Part shown: positions 7,360-15,184 of the stretch, piece by piece
Layout: every line of letters starts with the position of its first letter
Numbering within the stretch: position 1 is the stretch's first letter
Assembly: GCA_000719695.1 (NCBI GenBank)
Contig: JOHN01000014.1
Coordinates: 62,001 to 126,000 of the forward strand
Source of the DNA: Streptomyces sp. NRRL F-6131
GTDB taxonomy: Bacteria > Actinomycetota > Actinomycetes > Streptomycetales > Streptomycetaceae
Length of the DNA: 64,000 nucleotides
Direction: 5' to 3'
The notes under the pieces: model-generated
What the model was told of the DNA's origin: nothing
Seen by the model: only the letters and a program-made list of their open reading frames with translations
Databases searched by the model: none
Position numbers and translations under genes: made by a program

Positions 7360-9144
7360 TCAGCTCCCGCCGCCCGGCAGGAACTCCTGGAGCTTGGCCT
7401 TCACTCCTTGACGGACGACGGAGGCGCGGTCGCTGTCCCCGTGCAGGACGGCGGAGGCGGCGGCCTTGATCTGGTCCCAGGTGGCGTGCGGCGGGACCGG
7501 CGGGACGGCCGGGTCGGTGCGGAAGTCGATGACGAACGGCCGGTCCGCGGCGAGCGCCCGGATCCACGCCGGGCCGACGTCCTCGGGCCGCTCCACCCGC
7601 ACCCCGTCCAGGCCGAAGGACTGCGCGATGTCGGCGTAGCGGACGTCGGGCAGGTGCTGGGAGGGTTCGAACTGCGGCGCCCCCTGCATGGCGCGCATCT
7701 CCCAGGTGACCTGGTTGAGGTCGTGGTTGTTCAGCACCGCGACGACCAGTCGGGGGTCGGTCCACTCGTGGTAGTACTTCGCGGCGGTGATCAACTCCGC
7801 CAGGCCGTTCATCTGCATGGCGCCGTCACCGACGATCGCGATCGCCGGACGGTCGGGGTGGGCGAACTTGGCACCGATCACGTACGGCACCCCCGGCCCC
7901 ATGGTGGCCAGCGTGCCGGACAGGGAGCCGCGCATGGTGCCGCGCATCCGCAGGTGGCGGGCGTACCAGTTCGCGGCGGAGCCGGAGTCGGCGGCCAGCA
8001 TGACGTCCTCGGGCAGCAGCGCGTCCAGCGCGTGGACGACGTACTCCGGGTTGACCGGCTCGGCGGACACCTCGGCGCGGCGCTGCATGACCTCCCACCA
8101 CCGGGCGGTGTTGTCCTCGACGGTCTTGCGCCACGCGCCGTCGGCCCTGGGCTCCAGCAGCGGGATCAGGCGGCGCAGCGTCTCGGCGGCGTCGCCGACG
8201 AGGTTCGCCTCGAACGGGTAGCGCAGCCCGACCATGGACGGGTCCAGGTCGATCTGCACCGCCCTGGCCCGGCCGAAGTCGGGCAGGAAATTGCTGTAGG
8301 GGAAGCTGGAGCCGACCACCAGGAGGGTGTCGCAGTCGCGCATCATCTCGTAGGAGGGCCGGGTGCCGAGCAGCCCGATCGAGCCGGTGACGAAGGGCAG
8401 GGTGTCCGGGAGGGCGTCCTTGCCGAGCAGGGCCTTCGCGACGCCGGCGCCGAGCAGTTCGGCGGTCCGCTCGACCTCGGGGCGGGCGTGCCGGGCGCCC
8501 TGGCCGATGAGCATGGCGACCTTCTCGCCCGCGTTGAGGATCTCCGCCGCCCGCGCCAGCTCCTCGTCGGTGGGGACGGGGGCGTACTGCGGGACACCGA
8601 GGCTGGAGGGCACCTGCTTGAAGGCGTGCGCGGGCGGCTCGTAGTCGAGTTCCTGCACGTCCGCGGGGACGATCAGCGCGGTCACGGTGCGGCGGGTGGC
8701 GGCGATGCGCAGGGCGCGGTCCAGCACGTTGGGCAGCTGCTCGGGGACGGTGACCATCTCGCAGAACTCGGAGGCCACGTCCTTGTACAGCGACAGCAGG
8801 TCGACCTCCTGCTGGTAGGAGCCGCCCATCGCCGTGCGGTCGGTCTGCCCGACGATCGCGACCACCGGCACGTGGTCGAGCTTCGCGTCGTAGAGGCCGT
8901 TCAGGAGGTGGATCGCGCCGGGCCCGGAGGTGGCGGCGCAGACCCCCGTGCGACCGGAGAACTTGGCGTAGCCGACGGCCTGGAACGCGGCCATCTCCTC
9001 GTGGCGGGCCTGGATGAACCGTGGCTGGTCCTCGGCGCGGCCCCAGGCGGCGAGGAGTCCGTTGATGCCGTCGCCGGGGTAGGCGAAGACGTACTCGACC
9101 TCCCATTCCCGCAGTCGCTGCAACAGGTAGTCGGCAACCTTCAT
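7360..9144 (-). CDS. Thiamine-diphosphate pyruvate oxidase/dehydrogenase-like protein
   Basis: Protein of 594 residues of the acetolactate synthase/pyruvate oxidase (PoxB-like) family. The ThDP-activating glutamate is in RHEEMAAFQA near residue 50, followed by the conserved SGPGAIHLLNGLYDAKLDH. The ThDP/Mg2+ motif, GDGAMQMNGLAEL, is near 433-446. The central domain would bind FAD. Known relatives decarboxylate pyruvate, giving acetate plus reduced quinone or H2O2. The start is ATG at 9144 after AGGAGGA, although the frame is open further upstream. It heads the leftward gene train; its stop is separated by two bases from the next GTG. Pairing with a hydroxyacid oxidase suggests a lactate-pyruvate-acetate oxidation route. 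Acetolactate synthase activity is less likely because no small subunit is nearby. Confidence 0.88.
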   Translation of the reverse strand: MKVADYLLQRLREWEVEYVFAYPGDGINGLLAAWGRAEDQPRFIQARHEEMAAFQAVGYAKFSGRTGVCAATSGPGAIHLLNGLYDAKLDHVPVVAIVGQTDRTAMGGSYQQEVDLLSLYKDVASEFCEMVTVPEQLPNVLDRALRIAATRRTVTALIVPADVQELDYEPPAHAFKQVPSSLGVPQYAPVPTDEELARAAEILNAGEKVAMLIGQGARHARPEVERTAELLGAGVAKALLGKDALPDTLPFVTGSIGLLGTRPSYEMMRDCDTLLVVGSSFPYSNFLPDFGRARAVQIDLDPSMVGLRYPFEANLVGDAAETLRRLIPLLEPRADGAWRKTVEDNTARWWEVMQRRAEVSAEPVNPEYVVHALDALLPEDVMLAADSGSAANWYARHLRMRGTMRGSLSGTLATMGPGVPYVIGAKFAHPDRPAIAIVGDGAMQMNGLAELITAAKYYHEWTDPRLVVAVLNNHDLNQVTWEMRAMQGAPQFEPSQHLPDVRYADIAQSFGLDGVRVERPEDVGPAWIRALAADRPFVIDFRTDPAVPPVPPHATWDQIKAAASAVLHGDSDRASVVRQGVKAKLQEFLPGGGS

Positions 9145-9290
9145 CGCTGTTCCTCCTGGTCCCTGGTGCTGCCCGTGGGGCGCGCCGGGATCGCGCCCCG
9201 CAGGCTCGGCTAACCGCTCTCGACGGGCCGAAACCCGTTCCCGCCGGTTGACGGCGAACGGGTCGGGACCGAGCCGGGCGCAGGAGCCCG

Positions 9291-9941
9291 TCACGCCCCG
9301 CGGGGGCGGGAGCGGCGCAGGGTGGCCGCGGGCATCACCCGGCAGACGAAGACCAGGTTGAGGGCAACGACGAGCAACGCGGGGATGCCGCCGAGCATGA
9401 TCAGGAAGCCCGGGAGGAGGTTCGCGAGCACGGCGAGGGCCGGACGGGCGTCGAGGCCGCGGGCCGCCCAGGGGGCCACGATGAGCAGAGCCAGGACGAC
9501 CGGGCCTCCGATCAGCAGTGCGGTGAGGGCGAGCAGTTCCGGCACCGATTCGCTCGAACTCCAGGTACCGCCGTAGGCCGCCCTGATAGCCAGCGCCCCC
9601 AGATCCAGGAACAGCACCGTCGGCCCGAGGAAGCGGACCGCGTACTGCACGACGGCGCGGAGGAACCAGCGCACGGCCGCTCCGCCGTCGTCCGCCCAGC
9701 GGCGGGCACCGACGGCGAACGGGAGGAGCAGCAGCGGCAGCACGCACAGGAGGAACATCGCCGGGTCCCCGCCGGGGTAGCCGTCGTCGAGCTCGAACAC
9801 CGTCAGGTAGGCCACGGGCAGGAGGGCGAGCAGAGTGACGGTGAAGGCGTGCGCGGTCTGACAACCCAGCCCGCGCTCGGTCCCGCCGTGTCGCCCGCCG
9901 ACCGTCTCGGGTCCGACGTCCTGAACCATGCTCATGATCAT
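9291..9941 (-). CDS. Hypothetical multi-pass membrane protein
   Basis: A 216-residue protein with about five hydrophobic stretches, including TVTLLALLPVAYLTVF, FLLCVLPLLLLPFAV, LLALTALLIGGPVVLALLIV and ANLLPGFLIMLGGIPALLVV. I recognise no family. Three ATGs follow one another (9941, 9935 and 9929). The first lies four bases behind GGAGG and is used here; the second is also possible. It is separated from the thiamine-dependent oxidase by 146 bases and probably has its own promoter. An inverted repeat TTGAAC-AC-GTTCAA lies 16 bases before the start. Confidence 0.65.
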   Translation of the reverse strand: MIMSMVQDVGPETVGGRHGGTERGLGCQTAHAFTVTLLALLPVAYLTVFELDDGYPGGDPAMFLLCVLPLLLLPFAVGARRWADDGGAAVRWFLRAVVQYAVRFLGPTVLFLDLGALAIRAAYGGTWSSSESVPELLALTALLIGGPVVLALLIVAPWAARGLDARPALAVLANLLPGFLIMLGGIPALLVVALNLVFVCRVMPAATLRRSRPRGA

Positions 9942-9956
9942 GCCCCCTCCGTAAGA

Positions 9957-9970
9957 TTGAACACGTTCAA
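9957..9970. promoter_or_regulatory. Inverted repeat TTGAAC-AC-GTTCAA, putative repressor operator
   Basis: A perfect inverted repeat with 6-bp arms and a 2-bp spacer in the region between the leftward membrane gene and the rightward Imm49-like gene. The shape is typical of TetR-family operators. No regulator gene of matching orientation is adjacent, so the binding protein would be encoded elsewhere. Confidence 0.5.
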
Positions 9971-10080
9971 AGTAGGCCCCGACGCCACCTCCGGTCAATC
10001 GCGCGGAAGGTGCTCCGCGTCGGAATGTCCGACCCTGCGGCTACGCTGTGGGCCAAGTCGATGATCAAGGGGGCAAGGCT

Positions 10081-11742
10081 GTGCGGATCGAACGTCACCA
10101 GGTGGACGCGGCGCGGGTGGCGGAGGCCGGTGCGGGCTTCGTGGAGCGGATCGGGAGGCAGGTGCACTCGTACTCCCGCGCCGGACTGATGGCCACCATC
10201 GAGTGGCAGATGATCGCCGACTCCTTCCTCGACTACCTCGGCGCGCTCTCCACCACCCGGCCCGATCTGGGCACCCCCGAGGCCAGGGCCGTGCTGAAGG
10301 ACGCCACCGAAGCGGCCTGCGGCGCCGTCTCCTTCGCCGCCTACTACCCGCGCGACGGCTTCCACGTCTTCCTCGACTACCCGAACTTCGGGATGAGCTA
10401 CGAGCGCGAGGGCGGGCTCGAACGCGACCCGCACCACCGGGTCAGCGCCGCGGAGTGGCTCGACGCCTTCAGCCTGGCCATCATCAGCGACAAGGTCTCC
10501 CCGCACGGCGAGGCCTTCTGCTGGGCCCGGCAGTTGATGCCCGACGAGCCGCGCACGCACGCCCTCGACCTCGTCGACGGCTTCGTGGCGCACTTCTTCG
10601 AGGACGACGGCCTGCCCGCCGTCGGCGCCGAGGCGCAGCCCGGTCTGCGCGCCCTGCGCGCCCTCACCGACCAGGACCGCGAGGGCTTCGACGCCGCGCT
10701 GCTCGCGCTGCTCCAGGCCGGTCCGTACGGCAAGAGGCCCGCCGGTCTGCTGCCGCTCCTTCCGATCGCCTTCGCCGCCCTCGCGTACCGCACCCACGGC
10801 TGGCTTCCGGCCGTCGACACCGACTACCTCCCCCACGCCCTGGTCACCGGCTTCGAGTCCGCCGGCCCGCGGGTCGGCGGACTCGGCCGTGAACCGCGCG
10901 CCGACGCCGTCGCGGCGCTCGCCGCCGGCCCCGTCGACCTGGAGCGGCCGGAGCTGGACCGCTGCATCGGCCAGGACGGCGAGGCACGGTTCGAGCGGCG
11001 CACCCTGGAGGCCCTCACGCCCGAGGACGGCAAGCCACTGGGCGCGTACGAGCTGACGAGCACCCTGCGGTTCCAGACCTACCTCCTCGCGGCGCGCGCC
11101 GCTGAGTCCTCCGACGCCACCGATGCCCAGCTCGCGAACCTGCGGCTCGGCTCCTCGCTGGGGGCCACCGCCTTCCGGGCCGCCCTCGCCGAACCGGGCA
11201 CCGAGGTCGGGGCGACGATCGACGGCCGGGAGCTGCGCTTCGCCGCCGGGCGGGACCGGGACTTCGGCCCGGTCTTCTGGCAGACGGCCGTGTCCTTCGC
11301 CCTGATCACCGGCGACCCCGCGGACCTCGAACCGCTCGTCCTGGCCGGCCCGACCATCGCCGCCGCCGACCGCTCCCCGACCGCCTCGTACCGCACCGCG
11401 CTGCACGACCACCTGCGCGGCGCCGACCCGCTCCCGGCCACCGAACGCGCCCTCGAGGAGGTGGCGCGCGCCAAGGACCAGGGCTTCCTGCCGCCCCCGG
11501 TCGTCCTCTTCTCCCAGCTCGTCGAGGGCGACGAGACCAGCTTCAACTTGGCCCTGCTGGACGCCCTGGAAGCCCATCGCGACCACCACAGCGTCGGCGA
11601 CCGCGACTCCGAGACCGGTGCCGCGCTCAACCTCGACGTCCTCGCCCTCGTCTGCCACGCCCGCCGTAGCCGCGGATGGGCCGTCCGGGTCCGCTCGCCC
11701 TACCTCCCGCCGCGCCTGCTGGAGGCGGCCGGGCGTGCCTGA
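10081..11742 (+). CDS. Immunity 49-like (Imm49) family protein
   Basis: Protein of 553 residues, about twice the usual length of Imm49 immunity proteins. The opening VRIERHQVD and the C-terminal pattern GDETSFNLALLDALEAHRDH ... LNLDVLALVCHARRSRGWAVRVRSPYL resemble the Imm49 family described from polymorphic toxin loci. The N-terminal half (to about residue 300) looks like a second, more diverged region. The GTG at 10081 follows AAGGGGG. No toxin gene, secretion gene or other immunity gene is nearby, so if it is an immunity protein it is an orphan. It has no signal peptide or membrane segment. The family call comes from recognition of the C-terminal pattern and should be treated as moderate. 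Confidence 0.55.
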   Translation: MRIERHQVDAARVAEAGAGFVERIGRQVHSYSRAGLMATIEWQMIADSFLDYLGALSTTRPDLGTPEARAVLKDATEAACGAVSFAAYYPRDGFHVFLDYPNFGMSYEREGGLERDPHHRVSAAEWLDAFSLAIISDKVSPHGEAFCWARQLMPDEPRTHALDLVDGFVAHFFEDDGLPAVGAEAQPGLRALRALTDQDREGFDAALLALLQAGPYGKRPAGLLPLLPIAFAALAYRTHGWLPAVDTDYLPHALVTGFESAGPRVGGLGREPRADAVAALAAGPVDLERPELDRCIGQDGEARFERRTLEALTPEDGKPLGAYELTSTLRFQTYLLAARAAESSDATDAQLANLRLGSSLGATAFRAALAEPGTEVGATIDGRELRFAAGRDRDFGPVFWQTAVSFALITGDPADLEPLVLAGPTIAAADRSPTASYRTALHDHLRGADPLPATERALEEVARAKDQGFLPPPVVLFSQLVEGDETSFNLALLDALEAHRDHHSVGDRDSETGAALNLDVLALVCHARRSRGWAVRVRSPYLPPRLLEAAGRA

Positions 11743-11747
11743 CAGCC

Positions 11748-11768
11748 CGGCGCGCGGTCCGCGCGCCG
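11748..11768. terminator. GC-rich hairpin between convergent genes
   Basis: Perfect 9-bp arms CGGCGCGCG and CGCGCGCCG with a 3-base loop, six bases after the stop of the Imm49-like gene and four bases before the stop of the convergent monooxygenase gene. It can serve both strands. No U-tract is present, as is common in this kind of genome. Confidence 0.65.
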
Positions 11769-11771
11769 CCG

Positions 11772-12080
11772 CTACCGCTCGTAGGGGCTCTGCATGGTGA
11801 GGTAGTGGATCTCCAGGTCCTGCTCCAGGTAGTCCATCCGGTGTTCCCAGAACGCCTGCAGGTGGGGCAGCGCCAGGTGGGCGTCCAGGTCCTCCTGGCT
11901 GCGCCACGCCTCGTAGAAGACGAAGACGCCGGGCTCGTCCCGCCGCTCGTGGAAGTGGTACTCCAGGCAGCCGGGCTCCCGGCGGGTGGGCTCGACGAAC
12001 GACAGCAGCAGCTGCCGGAGGTCCTCCACCCGCTCGGGCTTGGGACGTGCGGTGCCGACGAGGGTGAACGGCTGTGCCAC
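11772..12080 (-). CDS. Antibiotic biosynthesis monooxygenase (ABM) domain protein / putative quinol monooxygenase
   Basis: A 102-residue single-domain protein with the ABM dimeric alpha/beta barrel pattern: LVGTARPKPERVEDLRQLLL, PGCLEYHFHERRDEPGVFVFYEAW, then SQEDLDAHLALPHLQAF. Relatives oxidise quinols or act on small aromatic compounds without cofactors; the substrate here is unknown. The start is GTG at 12080 after GAGGAG. It is divergent from an ArsR-type regulator across a 100-bp region full of inverted repeats, so it is probably that regulator's target. Confidence 0.88.
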   Translation of the reverse strand: MAQPFTLVGTARPKPERVEDLRQLLLSFVEPTRREPGCLEYHFHERRDEPGVFVFYEAWRSQEDLDAHLALPHLQAFWEHRMDYLEQDLEIHYLTMQSPYER

Positions 12081-12103
12081 GGGGGCTCCTCTTCCGATTC
12101 CTG

Positions 12104-12169
12104 AGGTACGACGAATCTCGTACCTGTGGGACGGTAGGCCGTCCCACAGGTACGATGCAAGTCATACCT
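12104..12169. promoter_or_regulatory. Compound operator: two AGGTACGA-N6-TCGTACCT sites flanking a 32-bp palindrome
   Basis: Site 1 (12104-12125) is AGGTACGA, six bases, TCGTACCT: a perfect inverted repeat. Site 2 (12148-12169) is AGGTACGA, six bases, TCATACCT, with one mismatch. Between and overlapping them lies a perfect inverted repeat with 14-bp arms (12121-12134 and 12139-12152) and a 4-bp spacer TAGG. The array covers the divergent promoter of the ABM gene and the ArsR-type regulator, which is the obvious candidate to bind it. Confidence 0.75.
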
Positions 12170-12186
12170 AGGAGGAGGTGGGGGCG

Positions 12187-12570
12187 GTGCCCGACCAGGA
12201 TGGACACCCGGCGGCGGCCGAGATCGAACTCGGCCGCGTCCTGACCGCGCTGGCCGACCCGCTGCGCCGGCGCGTCGTCCGGGAGTTGGCCACCGGCCCC
12301 GCGGACGAGGCGCGCACCTGCAGCTCGTTCGCACTGCCGGTCAGCAAGGCGACCGTCACCCACCACTTCCGCACGCTGCGCGAGGCCGGGCTGATCCGTC
12401 AGGTCGACCGGGGCAACAGCCGGATGGCCACCCTGCGCCGCGCCGACATCGACCAGCGCTTCCCCGGCCTGCTCGCCCTCCTCACGGCGGAGCAATCGGC
12501 ACCACCGCCGTCGCCGTCGGCGCCACCACCGCCGTCGCCGTCGCCGTCGCCGTCGGCGGACGGCGCCTGA
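12187..12570 (+). CDS. ArsR-family winged-helix transcriptional regulator with Pro/Ser tail
   Basis: A 127-residue regulator with the ArsR winged helix: ALADPLRRRVVRELATG, then the recognition helix in SKATVTHHFRTLREAGLI and the wing DRGNSRMATLRR. The metal-binding ELCVCDL-type motif is absent, so it probably senses a small molecule. The C-terminus is an unusual PPPSPSAPPPPSPSPSPS tail encoded by GCC/GTC hexamer repeats (12505-12558). The start GTG at 12187 is chosen because GGAGGAGG lies eight bases before it. It is divergent from the ABM monooxygenase gene and probably represses both genes through the repeats between them. Confidence 0.85.
   Translation: MPDQDGHPAAAEIELGRVLTALADPLRRRVVRELATGPADEARTCSSFALPVSKATVTHHFRTLREAGLIRQVDRGNSRMATLRRADIDQRFPGLLALLTAEQSAPPPSPSAPPPPSPSPSPSADGA
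12505..12558. repeat. Hexanucleotide repeats encoding the regulator tail
   Basis: Repeated CCGTCG/CCACCG hexamers at the 3' end of the ArsR-type gene. Gain or loss of units keeps the frame and changes only the length of the Pro/Ser tail. Confidence 0.7.
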
Positions 12571-12598
12571 GGGCGGCGCGCCGCACTGTCGGGGCCGA

Positions 12599-12946
12599 TC
12601 AGGCGGCGAGCCCCAGGCCCAGGGTGACCGCGACCGGGGCCAGGTAGAGGAGCGGGAACGGCACGGTCTTGTACGAACGGGCCCGCACGTTGGTGATCAC
12701 CGCGCCGAGGAAGTACAGGATCAGACCGATCGCCGCCGCCACACCGAGGGCCGGGACGGCGAGCCCGACCAGCAGACCGGCCGCGCCCGCGAGCTTGGCG
12801 AAGGCCAGCAGGCCCCACCACGAACGCGGCACCCCGTAGTCCACGAGCGGCTGGGTCACGAACTCCGCACGCCGCGCCAGCGAGACCCCGGAGAATCCCA
12901 CCCACAGGGCGCTGACAACGGTGAGGACGACGTAGGCGACGGACAT
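12599..12946 (-). CDS. DoxX-like membrane protein
   Basis: A 115-residue protein with four predicted membrane helices in the DoxX-like arrangement: YVVLTVVSALWVGFSGV, WWGLLAFAKLAGAAGLLVGL, LGVAAAIGLILYFLGAVI and PLLYLAPVAVTLGLGLAA. Members of this family are small membrane proteins linked to redox stress or unknown tasks. The ATG at 12946 has only a weak GGGG before it. It is convergent with the ArsR-type gene and divergent from the secreted metallopeptidase gene. Confidence 0.8.
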   Translation of the reverse strand: MSVAYVVLTVVSALWVGFSGVSLARRAEFVTQPLVDYGVPRSWWGLLAFAKLAGAAGLLVGLAVPALGVAAAIGLILYFLGAVITNVRARSYKTVPFPLLYLAPVAVTLGLGLAA

Positions 12947-13148
12947 GGCAGTACCCCGGTTTCGTAGGGAGGAAGAAGAGGGCGGAGGGGCGAACACGTT
13001 CCGCCCCCGTCGCACCTGCTCGAACACCTCACTAACCCCCCAGCCCCCACCTGATGTGACAGCTCCGGCGAAAAAACTTTTCGTCCACCGCCGGAGCGCC
13101 CCCCGCCGCGCGCCGCGCAGCGGGTGCAGGCGGTGCGGGGGTGGGCGC

Positions 13149-14072
13149 ATGCTGGAGGAAGCAGGTCGTCGAGCCGGCGAGGTGGTCGTCGTGGGCTGGA
13201 GAAGCGGGGGCCGGTTACGGTGGGTCGTGGCCGTCCCGTTCGTGCTGGTGGGGCTGCTCGGGGGCCCCGTGGGAGCCGGAGCAGCCGTCGGAGCGAGCGC
13301 ACCCGGGCGGCAGGTGGTGGAACCCCCCGCCGAGGAGGGCGTGCTCGCCCCGACCTACGAGGCGGGTCTGACGTCCGCGGACCAGCAGGTCCAGTCCTTC
13401 CTCGCACAGAACCAGGTCCTGGAGGACATCTCCGCCTACGCGGCCGAGCGGATCGTCCTGCCCCAGGACATCCCGCTGCGCGCCGCCAGCTGCGGGGAGG
13501 CCAACGCGTTCTGGGACCCGCGGGCCCAGGAGATCACCTTCTGCTACGAGTACCTCGAAGCCCTGCAACCCCTCCTGGCCGGGGAGCAGACCGAGGGAAC
13601 CGCGCAGGAACGCGCGGCGGAACTCGACCAGGACCTCATCGGGGTGACCAACGAAGCCGTCCTCCACGAACTCGGTCACGCCCTGGTGAACCTGTACGAC
13701 CTGCCGGTCTTCGGAAAGGAGGAGGACGCGGCGGACCAGCTCTCCGCCCTGCTCCTCGCCTCCGGTGACGAGCGCCACGTCGGGTACGCACTGAGCACCA
13801 TCAAGTCCTACGCCGCCCTGGCCAACGCCGCGGCCAACGGCGACCAGCCCCTCAAGGACTACTCGGACGAGCACTCGCTGGACGCCCAGCGCTTCTTCAA
13901 CTGGGTCTGCTGGCTCTACGGCTCCGACCCCGCCCAGTACGCCCCGGTCGTCGAGAGCGACCGCAACCCCGAGGGCATCCTGCCGCCCGAGCGGGCGGCA
14001 CAGTGCCCGGGCGAGTACACCCAGATGGAGAAGTCCTGGAGCCCGGCACTCAAGCCCTACCTCAGGACCTGA
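13149..14072 (+). CDS. Secreted DUF4344-family putative zinc metallopeptidase
   Basis: A 307-residue protein with an N-terminal export segment (WVVAVPFVLVGLLGGPVGAG near residues 24-43) and the zinc-peptidase motif HELGH within VLHELGHALVNLY, near residues 178-182. The pattern ITFCYEYLEAL and the length match DUF4344 putative metallopeptidases, whose substrates are unknown. It should act outside the membrane, perhaps tethered. The ATG at 13149 is the most reasonable start but the Shine-Dalgarno site is weak; nearby in-frame GTGs cannot be excluded. It has no operon partner on this strand. Confidence 0.82.
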   Translation: MLEEAGRRAGEVVVVGWRSGGRLRWVVAVPFVLVGLLGGPVGAGAAVGASAPGRQVVEPPAEEGVLAPTYEAGLTSADQQVQSFLAQNQVLEDISAYAAERIVLPQDIPLRAASCGEANAFWDPRAQEITFCYEYLEALQPLLAGEQTEGTAQERAAELDQDLIGVTNEAVLHELGHALVNLYDLPVFGKEEDAADQLSALLLASGDERHVGYALSTIKSYAALANAAANGDQPLKDYSDEHSLDAQRFFNWVCWLYGSDPAQYAPVVESDRNPEGILPPERAAQCPGEYTQMEKSWSPALKPYLRT

Positions 14073-14265
14073 AGCCGCGACACGAGACGTCGTCCGGCCG
14101 GTTCGTGGTCCCCGACAGCCGGCGCCCGGCCTGCCCGTGGCCGGAGCTGGGATCATGAACCCGTGACCGAAGAACCGAACCTGCTCGCGGATCGGTGGCC
14201 GCCCGCGCCCGCCGGGGCGACCGACTGGCTCTCGGGGCGTGCGGCGAGTCGGTCAGGGGTGTCGG

Positions 14266-14949
14266 TCAGGCGAAGAAGGTGACCCGGCCGGAGTCCAGGC
14301 TGTAGTACGCGCCGACCACCTGGAGCCGGCCGGCCCGGACCAGTGGACGGAGCAGCCGGTCCTGCTGCAGGGCGGTCACGGTCTGCCTGGTCTGGGCGTG
14401 GACGGTGGCCTCGACCGGGTCGCCCGGTACCGCGCCCGGCGGGCAGGCCTCCTCGTAGGGGCGGCGCAGGTCGTGCGCGATGTCGGCCAGGTGTCCGGGC
14501 AGCTGCCGGCCCTCGCGGAAGCACTCGACGGCGGTGGTCACCGCCCCGCAGTGCTGGTGCCCCAGGACCACCAGGAGCGGAGTGGCGAGTTCCGCGGGCC
14601 CGTACTCCAGGCTGCCGGCCACCAGGGGGTCGTGGGTGTGGGCGGCCGTGCGGATCACCATCAGGTCGCCCAGGCCCTGGTCGAAGACCAGCTCCGGGGG
14701 GACCCGGGAGTCGATGCAGGAGAAGACCACCGCGAACGGCTCCTGCCCCGAGGACAGCTCGACACGGCGGGCGGACCCCGTGTGCGGGTGCACGGTCCGG
14801 TCGCCGGACCACCGTTGGTTGCCCGCCCGGAGCCTGGCCAGCGCCGCCTCGGGCGTACCGGCCGGCACCGGCGTCGCGTCGGCCCGGGCCGGTGCGACGA
14901 ACGCGGCCGCGGCGAGGGCACCCGCCTGCAGCACAGCACGTCGGTTCAT
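14266..14949 (-). CDS. Exported beta-class carbonic anhydrase
   Basis: A 227-residue protein converting CO2 and water to bicarbonate. It opens with MNRRAVLQAGALAAAAFVAP, a twin-arginine-like export signal ending at ARA near residue 23. The beta-class zinc site is visible: Cys78 with the Asp80-Arg82 dyad (SCIDSR), His131 and Cys134 (GHQHCG). The usual RNAGN is RTAAHT here. The ATG at 14949 is chosen because it places the RR motif at the N-terminus. Beta enzymes with a Tat-type signal are a minority; export would put it in the wall space. It stands alone. Confidence 0.87.
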   Translation of the reverse strand: MNRRAVLQAGALAAAAFVAPARADATPVPAGTPEAALARLRAGNQRWSGDRTVHPHTGSARRVELSSGQEPFAVVFSCIDSRVPPELVFDQGLGDLMVIRTAAHTHDPLVAGSLEYGPAELATPLLVVLGHQHCGAVTTAVECFREGRQLPGHLADIAHDLRRPYEEACPPGAVPGDPVEATVHAQTRQTVTALQQDRLLRPLVRAGRLQVVGAYYSLDSGRVTFFA

Positions 14950-15184
14950 CCGCCGCTCGACCTCCCTAGCGGAACGGCACATCTGACGACGCAGCACCAT
15001 ACTCCCGCTCCGCGCGTGCGCAGGACGGCCGTCGACCGGCTCCGGGCCGCCTCACGGGACGCCGGCGGGGGCGCCGGCCCGGGCCGTCCGCGACCTCGAC
15101 CGCCTGTGCCCCGACCCCTCCCACCTGCGGATACTCGCCGCCGACGGCAGCGGACCGGACCCGCCTCTCGGCTACCCTGGCCCC

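Noticed and set aside
3962..7411. Very long plus-strand ORF of 1149 codons
   Set aside because: It is the GC shadow of the FAD/Fe-S gene on the minus strand; the protein is repetitive and without domain motifs.
14163..14282. Plus-strand ORF starting GTG (VTEEPNLLADRWPP...), overlapping the end of the carbonic anhydrase gene
   Set aside because: It has no clear ribosome site, is only 39 codons and overlaps a solid gene on the other strand; at most a gene-start remnant.
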